From an uncultured Clostridia bacterium (GTDB lineage: Bacteria; Bacillota; Clostridia; Monoglobales; Monoglobaceae), in contig CAKSIW010000059.1 of the NCBI GenBank assembly GCA_934463175.1, positions 1-16,779 on the forward strand: a DNA stretch of 16,779 bases, written 5' to 3'. Below the pieces are notes generated by a model, which saw only the letters and a list, made by a program, of their open reading frames with translations, was not told the DNA's origin and did not search any database. Position 1 is the stretch's first letter, and each line of letters opens with the position of its first letter. A program made the translations under genes and the position numbers. Below, in pieces: positions 1 through 8,700 of the stretch.

Positions 1-244
1 ATCTTTACACCGCGCCTTGTTGTTGGTTATGATGTCGGATTTTGCGAAGGGCATGGATTTTTGGCGTGAACCGTGCGCACAAATTGATCAATTCCCATAA
101 TGTGCGCACGGTTCAGTCCGACAAAACCGCTAATTGCGGTTTTAAATTCGGACGTGCGCCAAAAATCCCTTGTCCGAGCAAAGCAATTCCGACACATGAC
201 CAATGACGGCGCATAGGGGGGCTGCGGGGGGCATTGCCCCCCGC
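1..244 (+). repeat. Structured palindromic repeat, copy A (left end outside window)
   Basis: This is an imperfect long inverted repeat with two hairpins inside it. Arm P0 pairs TGTCGGA (33-39) with TCCGACA (188-194). Stem P1 pairs GGATTTTTGGCG (55-66) with CGCCAAAAATCC (157-168). P2 pairs GAACCGTGCGCACA (68-81) with its exact complement at 101-114. P3 pairs 116-121 with 148-153 and 123-130 with 136-143. P1, P2 and P3 form a three-way junction. A GC hairpin (224-244) closes the right end, three bases from the yhbY stop codon. The same architecture recurs at 9321-9552 (inverted) and 10904-11128, where the stems differ but still pair. The 9-mer CGCGCCTTG (11-19) marks the left arm in every copy. 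The body of the repeat probably continues upstream of base 1. No coding potential is credible. Whether it acts as RNA or as DNA is unknown. Confidence 0.85.
224..244 (-). terminator. GC-rich hairpin after yhbY (weak terminator candidate)
   Basis: A nine-base-pair stem, GCGGGGGGC (224-232) with GCCCCCCGC (236-244), has a three-base loop and lies just past the yhbY stop (248-250). On the yhbY strand no T-run follows, so a standard intrinsic terminator is not shown. The hairpin is also the conserved right end of repeat copy A, so it may belong to the repeat rather than to the gene. Confidence 0.35.
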
Positions 245-247
245 AAA

Positions 248-529
248 TTACATTTCACATATATTTTTTTTACTTCTTCTATATAATATAATCTTAGACC
301 CGATCACGCGCACAATCTGCGAGCCTGTTTTCTCCGCAAGCTCTGCCGCGGTGCTGCGTGCGTCATCGGCTGCGTTTTCCAGAACATGAATCTTGATCAG
401 TTCGCGCGCCTCCAGCGCGTCCGAAATGAGCTTCACGGTGTTTTCGCCGATTCCGTCCTTTCCAATCTGATACAGCGCAGGCACGCTGTTTGCAAGTCCG
501 TTGAGCTTTGCTCTTTCTTTGCTTGTCAT
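248..529 (-). CDS. yhbY: YhbY-family (CRM domain) RNA-binding protein
   Basis: The 93-residue product is a single CRS1/YhbY (CRM) domain of the usual stand-alone bacterial length. These small IF3-C-like folds bind RNA and associate with pre-50S ribosomal particles. Visible hallmarks are the early GKDGI turn (residues 24-28), the helix around ALEARELIKIHV, and the closing GSKIILYRRSK strand, which matches the family's G-x-x-x-x-L-Y-R signature. The ATG (527-529) overlaps the rsmA stop as ATGA, and a GAGG ribosome binding site lies inside the rsmA 3' end about nine bases upstream, so translation is probably coupled. The neighbour rsmA also acts on the ribosome, which fits a shared assembly role. 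The tail KKNICEM is not part of the core domain. Family assignment is confident; the exact role in this organism is inferred. Confidence 0.93.
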   Translation of the reverse strand: MTSKERAKLNGLANSVPALYQIGKDGIGENTVKLISDALEARELIKIHVLENAADDARSTAAELAEKTGSQIVRVIGSKIILYRRSKKNICEM

Positions 530-1395
530 AATTTTGCAACCTCCTCAATTTTATCCGTGAGCGCAGCGAACTCCGCAAGGCTCAGTTTTTCTCCGCGTAT
601 ATCAGACCTGAGCCCGACAGCGGCAATACATTCCGTGACCGTCTCTTTGCCGAGATTCACATACGGACTGTGCGACAGCGCGTTGAGCAGCGTTTTCCGC
701 CTTTGTCCGAATGCAGATTTTATAATTTTAAACATCAGCTCCTTGTTTCCGACTTCAACTGTCGGACGCTCTGCAACGTCAAGCCTGATGACCGTTGACG
801 CAACCTTCGGCTGCGGCATGAAGCAATGCGGTTCGGCGCGGCATATGATGTGCGGCTCGGTGTAGAACTGCACCGCCGCGGTCAGTGCGCCGTAGTCCTT
901 GCCGCCCGGGCTTGCCGTCATTCGGTCGGCAACCTCCTTTTGCACCATAACCGTCAGCGATTTCACGGGAACCTCATTTTCAAGAAATGCCATAATTATC
1001 GGAGTTGTTATATAATAAGGAAGATTTGCGACAACTCTGACGGGCATTGTACCGAACTGCTCCGAAATCAGCGACTTCAAATCAAGCTTTAGAATGTCGC
1101 CCTCAATGACCGTCACGTTGTCAAAGCCCCCGAGGGTGCAGCCGAGCAGAGGAAGAAGCCGTTTGTCGATTTCAACTGCGGCAACACGCGCCGCACGTTC
1201 GGCAAGCGCCGCAGTCAGTGTTCCCGCTCCGGGCCCGATTTCGAGCGCGCCCTCGTTTTTGTTTGCGCCCGAGCCGTCCGCAATCGCGCTTAAAACGTCA
1301 TCGTCAATCAGAAAATTCTGTCCGAGACCCTTTGAAAACGAAAAACCGAATCTCTCAATGACCGCTTTCAGCTCCGACGGGTTTGTCAGCTTCAT
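526..1395 (-). CDS. rsmA: 16S rRNA (adenine(1518)-N6/adenine(1519)-N6)-dimethyltransferase
   Basis: RsmA (KsgA) uses S-adenosylmethionine to dimethylate two adjacent adenines in the 3'-terminal helix of 16S rRNA during late 30S assembly; loss usually gives kasugamycin resistance. The 289-residue protein has the standard layout. There is an N-terminal GLGQNFLID motif (residues 23-31), SAM motif I EIGPGAGTLT (52-61), an acidic ribose-binding E75-I-D77, EGD (98-100), and the catalytic NLPYYI (124-129). A helical C-terminal rRNA-binding region with FGQRRKT follows. The start is the ATG at 1393-1395 behind a strong GGAGGTGG site. The gene is divergent from rpoB and its last four bases overlap yhbY. 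Length and motifs are complete, so it should be functional. Confidence 0.97.
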   Translation of the reverse strand: MKLTNPSELKAVIERFGFSFSKGLGQNFLIDDDVLSAIADGSGANKNEGALEIGPGAGTLTAALAERAARVAAVEIDKRLLPLLGCTLGGFDNVTVIEGDILKLDLKSLISEQFGTMPVRVVANLPYYITTPIIMAFLENEVPVKSLTVMVQKEVADRMTASPGGKDYGALTAAVQFYTEPHIICRAEPHCFMPQPKVASTVIRLDVAERPTVEVGNKELMFKIIKSAFGQRRKTLLNALSHSPYVNLGKETVTECIAAVGLRSDIRGEKLSLAEFAALTDKIEEVAKL

Positions 1396-1435
1396 CTAAA
1401 CCACCTCCGCATTAAATTTCGCTCTGACATCAATT

Positions 1436-1463
1436 CAGACATCGGGCATTTGCCTGATGTCTG
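1436..1463 (-). other. Hairpin at the 5' end of the rsmA leader
   Basis: CAGACATCGGGCA pairs with TGCCTGATGTCTG (one G-T pair), giving a 12 to 13 base-pair stem with a tiny loop. It sits just after the predicted rsmA start point and about 40 bases before the rsmA ATG. No T-run follows on either strand, so it is unlikely to terminate. It could stabilise the rsmA-yhbY message or be a binding palindrome; function is not known. Confidence 0.55.
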
Positions 1464-1468
1464 CGCTT

Positions 1469-1496
1469 GTTATATTTATTTCAGGAAATTTCACAA
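1469..1496 (-). promoter_or_regulatory. Candidate sigma-A promoter for rsmA-yhbY
   Basis: On the minus strand TTGTGA (1491-1496) and TATAAC (1469-1474) are separated by 16 bases, followed by a leader of about 65 bases to the rsmA start. The -10 is a five-of-six match and the -35 a four-of-six match. This is a pattern match only. Confidence 0.4.
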
Positions 1497-1502
1497 AACC
1501 CA

Positions 1503-1531
1503 TTGACAAACTTGACAATGTATGATATACT
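1503..1531 (+). promoter_or_regulatory. Strong extended -10 promoter for rpoB-rpoC
   Basis: A consensus TTGACA (1503-1508) is spaced 17 bases from TATACT (1526-1531), and TGA directly before the -10 gives the TGn extension. Transcription should start near 1538, leaving a leader of about 234 bases before the rpoB ATG. A second TTGACA lies at 1512-1517 but is too close to this -10. The quality of the match suits a highly expressed operon and shows that rpoB here need not depend on an upstream ribosomal-protein operon. Confidence 0.8.
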
Positions 1532-1537
1532 GACTAT

Positions 1538-1771
1538 CTGTTTATAGTGCGTATTTTTGCATATTTTTAGAATTACATATAGTTTTCCGCCATTTTTTCA
1601 TAGTATACCACAAATGTATGAAAAATGCAATAGGTGTTTAAAATATTTTTGTTAAATATTTACCAACTGCGAAAAAACCATACTATATGTTGTGTCATGA
1701 AGGCAGATTTACATACAAATCGGCGGCGATTTTTGCTGCTGCCGCAAATATTACGAAGAGGTGATTGTTTT
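1538..1771 (+). other. rpoB untranslated leader
   Basis: This AT-rich stretch lies between the predicted start point and the rpoB ATG, part of the 376-base gap between rsmA and rpoB. It has an imperfect inverted repeat, CATTTTTTCATA (1591-1602) with TATGAAAAATG (1617-1627), and no obvious intrinsic terminator. The reading frame is open upstream of the chosen rpoB start as far as 1634, but that extension is not RpoB-like. The rpoB ribosome binding site AGAGGTGA lies at 1757-1764. Confidence 0.5.
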
Positions 1772-4700
1772 ATGGTACATGCGGTGAAGCTTGGGAGAAA
1801 CACCCGAATGAGCTACGGTAAGATCAGGGAAGTCATCGACATGCCGAATCTTATCGAAATCCAGAAAAACTCATACAACTGGTTTTTGGAAGAGGGCTTG
1901 AAGGAGGTCTTCCATGATGTGTCACCTATTGCCGATTATGCGGGCAATCTTATTTTAGAGTTTATAGACTACCGTATAGATATGAACCCGAAATATGACA
2001 TTGAGGAATGCAAGGAGCGCGACGCGACATATGCCGCACCCCTCAGAGTCAAGGTTCGCCTCATCAACAAGGAGACGGGCGAGGTTAAGGAGCAGGAGCT
2101 GTTCATGGGCGACTTCCCGATTATGACGCCCTCCGGAACGTTCATCATAAACGGCGCGGAGCGTGTCATCGTCAGCCAGCTTGTCCGTGCGCCCAGCGTA
2201 TATTTTGCGGAAAAATTCGACAAAATCGGAAAGAAGCTGTTTTCATCACAGGTTATCCCGAACAGGGGTGCATGGCTTGAATATGAAACCGACAGCAATG
2301 ACATATTCCATGTTAAAATTGATAAAATGCGCAAGACGCCGATCACGGTGCTTGTCCGCGCACTCGGGTTCGGAACGGACGCCGAGCTGATTGAGCTGTT
2401 CGGCGAGGACGAAAGAATCCTCAAAACAATTGAAAAAGACACCGCAAAGACGGTTGAGGAGGGACTCCTTGAGATATACCGCAAGCTCCGCCCGGGCGAG
2501 CCGCCCACGGTTGAGAGTGCGAAGTCGCTCATCACAAACCTCTTCTTTGACCCCAAACGCTATGACCTTGCGCGTGTGGGTCGGTATAAATTCAATAAAA
2601 AGCTCCGCATGGCGGCAAGAATTGTCGGTCATGTCTCGGCAAACAACCTGGTTGACCCCGAAACGGGCGAGCTGATTGCTGCGGCAGGCGACACAATCAC
2701 GGCAGAGACCGCACATGCACTGGAAATTGCAAACATAAATTCGGTTGACATACGCACGGACGACGGCACTGTTACGCGCGTCATCTCAAACGGAATGGTT
2801 GACCTTGCGGATTTTGTTGATTATAATCCGCGCGACTATGAAATCAACGAACGCGTTCGCTACAGCGTTCTGAAAGAAATCATGTCGGAATTCCCCGATG
2901 TGAACTCGGACGAGTTTAAAAATGCGCTAAGGGAAAGACGCGACGAGCTGATTCCGAGACATATTCTGATTGATGACATCATTGCGTCGGTTTCATATGT
3001 GGGCAACCTTGCGGCGGGAATCGGCACGGTTGACGACATTGACCACCTTGGAAACCGCCGTCTGCGCAGTGTCGGCGAGCTGCTCCAGAACCAGTTCAGA
3101 ATCGGTCTTGCAAGAATGGAAAGAGTTGTCCGCGAGAGAATGTCCACTCAGGATCTTGAGGTTGTGACACCGCAGACGCTCATTAACATACGTCCCGTGA
3201 CATCGGCGGTGAAGGAGTTCTTCGGTTCATCACAGCTTTCGCAGTTCATGGATCAGATCAACCCCCTCGGCGAGCTGACTCACAAGAGAAGGCTCAGTGC
3301 GCTGGGTCCCGGCGGTCTTTCGCGTGAAAGAGCGGGCTTTGAGGTTCGTGACGTTCACCATTCTCACTACGGACGCATGTGCCCGATTGAAACGCCTGAA
3401 GGTCCGAACATCGGTCTGATTAACTCTCTGAGCGGCTTTGCAAAGGTGAATGAATATGGCTTCATTGAAGCTCCGTACCGCAAGGTTAACAAGGAAACGG
3501 GCTGTGTCACCGATGAGGTTGAATATATGACAGCCGACACCGAGGACGGATATTACATTGCACAGGCGAATGAGGAAATTGACGAGAACGGAAAGTTTGT
3601 TTCCAAGAAGGTTGTCACAAGATATAAGGACGAGTTCCTTGAAGTGAATGCAGAACCCGGCAAGTGCAGGGTTGACTATATGGACGTTTCGCCGAGACAG
3701 GTGACGTCAATCGCGACGGCGATGATTCCGTTCCTTGAGAACGATGATGCGAACCGCGCACTCATGGGTTCAAACATGCAGCGTCAGGCTGTTCCGCTGC
3801 TCCTGCCCGAATCCCCGATAATCGGTACGGGTATGGAATATAAGGCGGCGCGCGATTCGGGCGTTTGTATCCTTGCAAAGCACAGCGGAACCGTTTCAAA
3901 GGTTTCGGCGCGTCAGATCGAGATTAAGACGGACGAGGGCGGAGTTGACACATATAAGCTCATAAAATTCACACGTTCCAACCAGGGAATGTGCATAAAT
4001 CAGCGTCCGATTGTTGCTGCCGGCGAGAGAGTTGAGGAAGGCGATATAATCGCGGACGGTCCTTCAACCAAGAACGGTGAAATCGGTCTCGGAAGAAACA
4101 TTCTTATCGGTTTCATGACGTGGGAAGGCTATAACTACGAGGATGCTATGCTCATCAATGAGCGTCTTGTTAAGGAAGATATACTGACTTCAATTCACAT
4201 TGAGGAATATGAGGTTGAGGCACGCGACACCAAGCTCGGGCCGGAGGAGATAACACGCGACATTCCGAACGTGGGCGAGGACGCGCTCCGCGATCTGGAC
4301 GAGCGCGGAATTATCCGTGTCGGCGCGGAGGTTTCAAGCGGAGATATTCTTGTCGGCAAGGTGACGCCGAAGGGCGAGACCGAGCTGAGTGCTGAAGAAC
4401 GTCTGCTCCGTGCGATATTCGGCGAGAAGGCGCGTGAGGTTCGCGACACCTCTTTGCGTGTGCCGCACGGCGAATACGGAATTATTGTTGATGTTAAGGT
4501 GTTCACGCGCGAGAACAGCGATGAGCTGTCACCGGGCGTGAACCAGATTGTGCGCTGCTATATTGCGCAGAAGAGAAAAATATCGGTCGGCGATAAGATG
4601 GCAGGCCGCCACGGAAACAAGGGTGTTATTTCGAGAATACTCCCCGAGGAGGATATGCCGTTCCTTCCCGATGGAACACCGCTTCAGATTGTGCTTAACC

Positions 4701-5551
4701 CTCTGGGCGTACCTTCGCGTATGAACATCGGACAGGTGCTGGAGGTTCATCTCGGCTATGCCGCAAAGGCTCTCGGCTGGAAGGTTGCAACCCCTGTATT
4801 TGACGGCGCGAACGAGGAAGATATTATGGATGCTCTGGAGCAGGCAGGATATGCACGCGACGGAAAAACCATACTCTATGACGGACGTACGGGTGAGCCG
4901 TTTGACAACCGTGTTACGGTCGGATATATGCACATGCTGAAGCTTGCGCACTTGGTTGACGACAAGATTCACGCGCGTTCGACGGGACCGTATTCACTGG
5001 TAACTCAGCAGCCTCTCGGAGGTAAAGCACAGTTCGGCGGTCAGAGATTCGGTGAGATGGAGGTTTGGGCACTGGAAGCCTACGGTGCGGCATACACCCT
5101 TCAGGAAATCCTCACCGTGAAGTCCGATGACGTTGTGGGACGTGTCAAGACCTATGAGGCGATTGTGAAGGGCGAGAACATTCCGAAGCCGGGCGTTCCC
5201 GAATCCTTCAAGGTTCTCATCAAGGAGCTTCAGAGTCTTGCACTTGACGTGAAGGTTCTCGACCATGACGGAAATGAAGTCATTCTGAGAGAATGCATTG
5301 ATGATGACGATGTTGAAGAATTGCCCGTAAACATTGACGGTACAGAGGACGGTCCGACCTCGGAGGCATACGGAAATGCCGAGAGCGAGGGCGATCTGAT
5401 TGACAGCGAGCTGTTCTATGATTTTGAGGACACTGCTGCCGAAGAGGGCTTTGGCGACACCGATGACTTTGATATTGACGACTCTTTTGATGATTCCGCA
5501 GATGATCTTTTTGACGCAGAAGGCGGAGACATTGATGACGAAGAGTTTTAA
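1772..5551 (+). CDS. rpoB: DNA-directed RNA polymerase subunit beta
   Basis: RpoB forms one pincer and half of the active centre of RNA polymerase. The ATG at 1772 is chosen because AGAGGTGA lies seven bases upstream and the protein then starts MVHAVKLGRNTRMSYGKI, as in other Clostridia; an in-frame extension back to 1634 adds 46 non-homologous residues. The product is 1259 residues. The rifampicin cluster is intact at residues 485-509 (SSQLSQFMDQ, then THKRRLSALGPGG). Positions equivalent to E. coli D516, H526 and S531 are unchanged, so no classical rifampicin-resistance change is seen there. The active-site motif GDKMAGRHGNKG (940-951) keeps both lysines. Residues from about 1150 form a long, very acidic Asp/Glu-rich tail after the conserved end, longer than in model species. 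rpoC follows after a long spacer. No rplJ-rplL pair lies upstream. Confidence 0.98.
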   Translation: MVHAVKLGRNTRMSYGKIREVIDMPNLIEIQKNSYNWFLEEGLKEVFHDVSPIADYAGNLILEFIDYRIDMNPKYDIEECKERDATYAAPLRVKVRLINKETGEVKEQELFMGDFPIMTPSGTFIINGAERVIVSQLVRAPSVYFAEKFDKIGKKLFSSQVIPNRGAWLEYETDSNDIFHVKIDKMRKTPITVLVRALGFGTDAELIELFGEDERILKTIEKDTAKTVEEGLLEIYRKLRPGEPPTVESAKSLITNLFFDPKRYDLARVGRYKFNKKLRMAARIVGHVSANNLVDPETGELIAAAGDTITAETAHALEIANINSVDIRTDDGTVTRVISNGMVDLADFVDYNPRDYEINERVRYSVLKEIMSEFPDVNSDEFKNALRERRDELIPRHILIDDIIASVSYVGNLAAGIGTVDDIDHLGNRRLRSVGELLQNQFRIGLARMERVVRERMSTQDLEVVTPQTLINIRPVTSAVKEFFGSSQLSQFMDQINPLGELTHKRRLSALGPGGLSRERAGFEVRDVHHSHYGRMCPIETPEGPNIGLINSLSGFAKVNEYGFIEAPYRKVNKETGCVTDEVEYMTADTEDGYYIAQANEEIDENGKFVSKKVVTRYKDEFLEVNAEPGKCRVDYMDVSPRQVTSIATAMIPFLENDDANRALMGSNMQRQAVPLLLPESPIIGTGMEYKAARDSGVCILAKHSGTVSKVSARQIEIKTDEGGVDTYKLIKFTRSNQGMCINQRPIVAAGERVEEGDIIADGPSTKNGEIGLGRNILIGFMTWEGYNYEDAMLINERLVKEDILTSIHIEEYEVEARDTKLGPEEITRDIPNVGEDALRDLDERGIIRVGAEVSSGDILVGKVTPKGETELSAEERLLRAIFGEKAREVRDTSLRVPHGEYGIIVDVKVFTRENSDELSPGVNQIVRCYIAQKRKISVGDKMAGRHGNKGVISRILPEEDMPFLPDGTPLQIVLNPLGVPSRMNIGQVLEVHLGYAAKALGWKVATPVFDGANEEDIMDALEQAGYARDGKTILYDGRTGEPFDNRVTVGYMHMLKLAHLVDDKIHARSTGPYSLVTQQPLGGKAQFGGQRFGEMEVWALEAYGAAYTLQEILTVKSDDVVGRVKTYEAIVKGENIPKPGVPESFKVLIKELQSLALDVKVLDHDGNEVILRECIDDDDVEELPVNIDGTEDGPTSEAYGNAESEGDLIDSELFYDFEDTAAEEGFGDTDDFDIDDSFDDSADDLFDAEGGDIDDEEF

Positions 5552-5779
5552 AAGCGGCTGCGGGGCGCGGAAAACGCGCCCGGCACAGTCTGTCCGCAAG
5601 TTCAGGAAAAACTTTTGACTGACATCAATCAAGAAATAACTGCAAGTTCAGGGAAAGCGTTTGATTGACATCAATTAAGAAAATAACTGCATTTTGCGGT
5701 TTCATTCCGAGCCGTTTCCGCCGCTCACAGCCGGAACGGATATATGATTACTTTTGTGAGCAGAAAGTCGAGTGAGCAT
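5552..5779 (+). other. rpoB-rpoC spacer with hairpin
   Basis: This 228-base gap is long for an rpoB-rpoC junction. A perfect seven-pair hairpin, GGGCGCG (5563-5569) with CGCGCCC (5575-5581) and loop GAAAA, follows the rpoB stop. It has no T-run, so it is not an intrinsic terminator; it could pause polymerase or guide RNA processing. A 46-base tandem repeat follows (listed separately). I see no convincing promoter for rpoC, so both genes are presumably transcribed together. Confidence 0.6.
5596..5688 (+). repeat. Two-copy 46/47-bp tandem repeat in the rpoB-rpoC spacer
   Basis: Copies at 5596-5641 and 5642-5688 share the same order of words: GCAAGTTCAGG, then TTTGA, TGACATCAAT, AAGAAA and ATAACT, with scattered differences. 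A third GCA start follows directly. The divergence shows the duplication is not very recent. Function unknown. Confidence 0.75.
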
Positions 5780-8700
5780 ATGAGTGAATATCAAAATTTT
5801 GAGGCCATTCAGATAGGTCTTGCGTCCCCCGAGAAAATCAGGGAATGGTCACGGGGAGAGGTCAAGAAGCCCGAAACAATAAATTACAGAACCTTAAAGC
5901 CCGAGAAGGACGGCTTGTTCTGTGAAAGAATCTTTGGTCCTCAGAAGGACTGGGAGTGTCACTGCGGCAAATATAAGCGTGTGCGCTATAAGGGCGTTGT
6001 CTGCGACCGCTGCGGCGTTGAGGTTACGCGTTCAAAGGTTCGCCGCGAGAGAATGGGACACATTGAGCTTGCCGTTCCCGTTTCTCACATATGGTATTTC
6101 AAGGGAATCCCGAGCCGCATGGGCTTGATTCTCGATATGTCGCCGCGTCTTTTGGAGAAGGTTTTATACTTTGCTTCATATGTTGTCATTGACCCGGGCA
6201 GAACGGGGCTTATGAAGAATCAGATTCTGAGCGAGCGCGAATACCGCGAGGAATGTGAGAAATACGGCGCAGATGCCTTTAAGGCAGGCATGGGTGCGGA
6301 GGCTGTTCTTGAAATGCTCCGTGCAATTGACCTTGACGCGCTGTATGCCGAGCTGAAGGCGGATCTTGAAGGCGCAAAGGGACAGAAAAAAATAAGAACG
6401 GTCAGAAGACTGGAGGTCGTTGATTCATTCCGCCAGTCGGGAAACAAGCCGGAATGGATGATTATGCCTGTTATACCGGTTATACCTCCCGAAATCAGAC
6501 CGATGGTTCAGTTGGACGGCGGACGTTTTGCGACCTCCGACCTGAACGATTTATACAGAAGAGTTATCAACAGAAACAACCGTCTGAAAAGACTGCTTGA
6601 GCTGGGCGCGCCCGAAATCATCGTGAGAAACGAGAAGAGAATGCTCCAGGAGGCGGTTGACGCATTGATTGACAACGGCAGACGCGGCAGACCCGTGACG
6701 GGTCCCGGAAACAGACCTTTGAAGTCGCTTTCGGACATGCTTAAGGGTAAGCAGGGTCGTTTCCGTCAGAACCTTCTCGGAAAGCGTGTTGACTATTCGG
6801 GTCGTTCTGTTATCGTTGTCGGTCCTGAACTGAAGATTTATCAGTGCGGACTTCCGAAGAAGATGGCTTTGGAGCTGTTCAAGCCTTTCGTGATGAAAAA
6901 GCTTGTGAACGACGGTCTTGCACATAACATAAAATCCGCAAAGCGCATGGTTGAGCGTGTGCGCCCCGAGGTCTGGGACGTTCTGGAGAGCGTCATTTCT
7001 GAGCACCCCGTGCTTCTGAATCGCGCCCCCACACTTCACAGACTGGGTATTCAGGCTTTTGAGCCTGTGCTGGTTGAGGGCAAGGCACTGAAGCTGCACC
7101 CTCTGGTTTGTACCGCGTTCAATGCGGACTTTGACGGCGACCAGATGGCGGTTCACCTTCCGCTTTCGGCAGAGGCGCAGGCTGAGGCAAGATTCCTCAT
7201 GCTCTCTGCAAACAACCTTTTGAAGCCGCAGGACGGTAACCCTGTCACTGTTCCGACACAGGATATGGTTCTCGGCAGCTATTATCTGACAATTAAGATT
7301 GAGAATGAGCTTGGAGCAGGCAAGGTGTTCAGCTCCGAGGACGAAGCAACACTGGCATATGCGAACGGTGCTGTCGGACTTCATGCGCCGATTAAGGTGC
7401 GCGTGACCCGTGAGGTGAACGGCGAAAAGGTTACGGGCATAATTGACGCAACGGTCGGCAGACTGATTTTCAACGAGAAAATACCGCAGAATCTCGGTTT
7501 TGTGGACAGAAGCAAGCCCGAGAATGCACTTGCTCTTGAAATTGATTTCAGAGTTGACAAGAAAAAGCTCGGAATTATCATTGACAAGAGCATAAAGACT
7601 CACGGTATCACAGATACCGCGGCACTGCTTGACAATGTCAAGGCAATGGGATTCAAATATTCAACACGCGGCGCAATCACCGTTGGTGTTTCGGATATGG
7701 AGATTCCTGAGGAGAAAAAGACATATCTTGCAGAGGCTGAAGAGGAAATCGATAAGGTTACAAAGAAATATCTCAGAGGTCTCCTGACAAATGAGGAGAG
7801 ATATCAGAAGGTAATTTCAATCTGGAGCGAGACATCGGATAAGGTTACAAAGGCTCTGATGAATAATCTTGATGAGCTTAACCCGATATTCATGATGGCA
7901 AACTCGGGAGCGCGCGGAAGCGTCAACCAGATTCGTCAGCTTGCCGCAATGCGCGGACTTATGGCGGATACATCGGGACGTACAATCGAAATTCCGATTA
8001 AGGCTAACTTCCGTGAAGGTCTGACCGTTCTGGAATACTTCATTTCAACTCACGGTGCGCGTAAAGGTCTGACCGATACCGCGCTGAGAACGGCTGACTC
8101 GGGTTACCTCACACGCCGTCTTGTTGACGTTTCGCAGGACGTTATTATACGTGAAGAGGACTGCGGCACGGACGACGGTATCATTGTCAGCGACATCAAG
8201 GACGGCAATGAGATTATTGAGAAGATGAAAGACAGACTCATCGGCAGAACGGCATGTGACAACATTGCCGATCCCGAAACGGGAGAGGTTCTGTGCGAGA
8301 AGAATCATATGATTACGCCTGCTGCGGCTGACAAAATTGAAAAGGCAGGAATTGAGAAGGTGAAGATTCGTTCGGTTCTCAAGTGTCACTCAAAGGTTGG
8401 CGTATGTGCGAAGTGCTACGGTCACAACCTTGCAAACGGCGAGGAGGTTAACATCGGTGAGGCGGTCGGAATCATTGCGGCGCAGTCAATCGGTGAGCCG
8501 GGCACGCAGCTGACAATGCGCACCTTCCATGCCGGCGGTGTCGCGGGTGATGACATCACACAGGGTCTTCCCCGTGTTGAGGAGCTGTTTGAGGCAAGAA
8601 AGCCGAAGGGTCTTGCGATTATTGCGGAAATCGGCGGACGTGTTAAAATCAGTGAGAATAAGAAAAAACGCGAGATTACAATACTCGATGATGAAAACGG

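Noticed and set aside
1634..1771. 46-residue N-terminal extension of RpoB
   Set aside because: It has no ribosome binding site and is unlike any RpoB start, while the ATG at 1772 has both a good site and the family N-terminus.
3197..3300. Rifampicin-resistance change in rpoB (I496 where E. coli has N518)
   Set aside because: The common resistance positions are wild type, and variation at this site is normal among Clostridia.
5665..5693. TTGACA in the rpoB-rpoC spacer as a separate rpoC promoter
   Set aside because: No acceptable -10 hexamer lies 16 to 18 bases downstream; the TTGACA is part of the tandem repeat.
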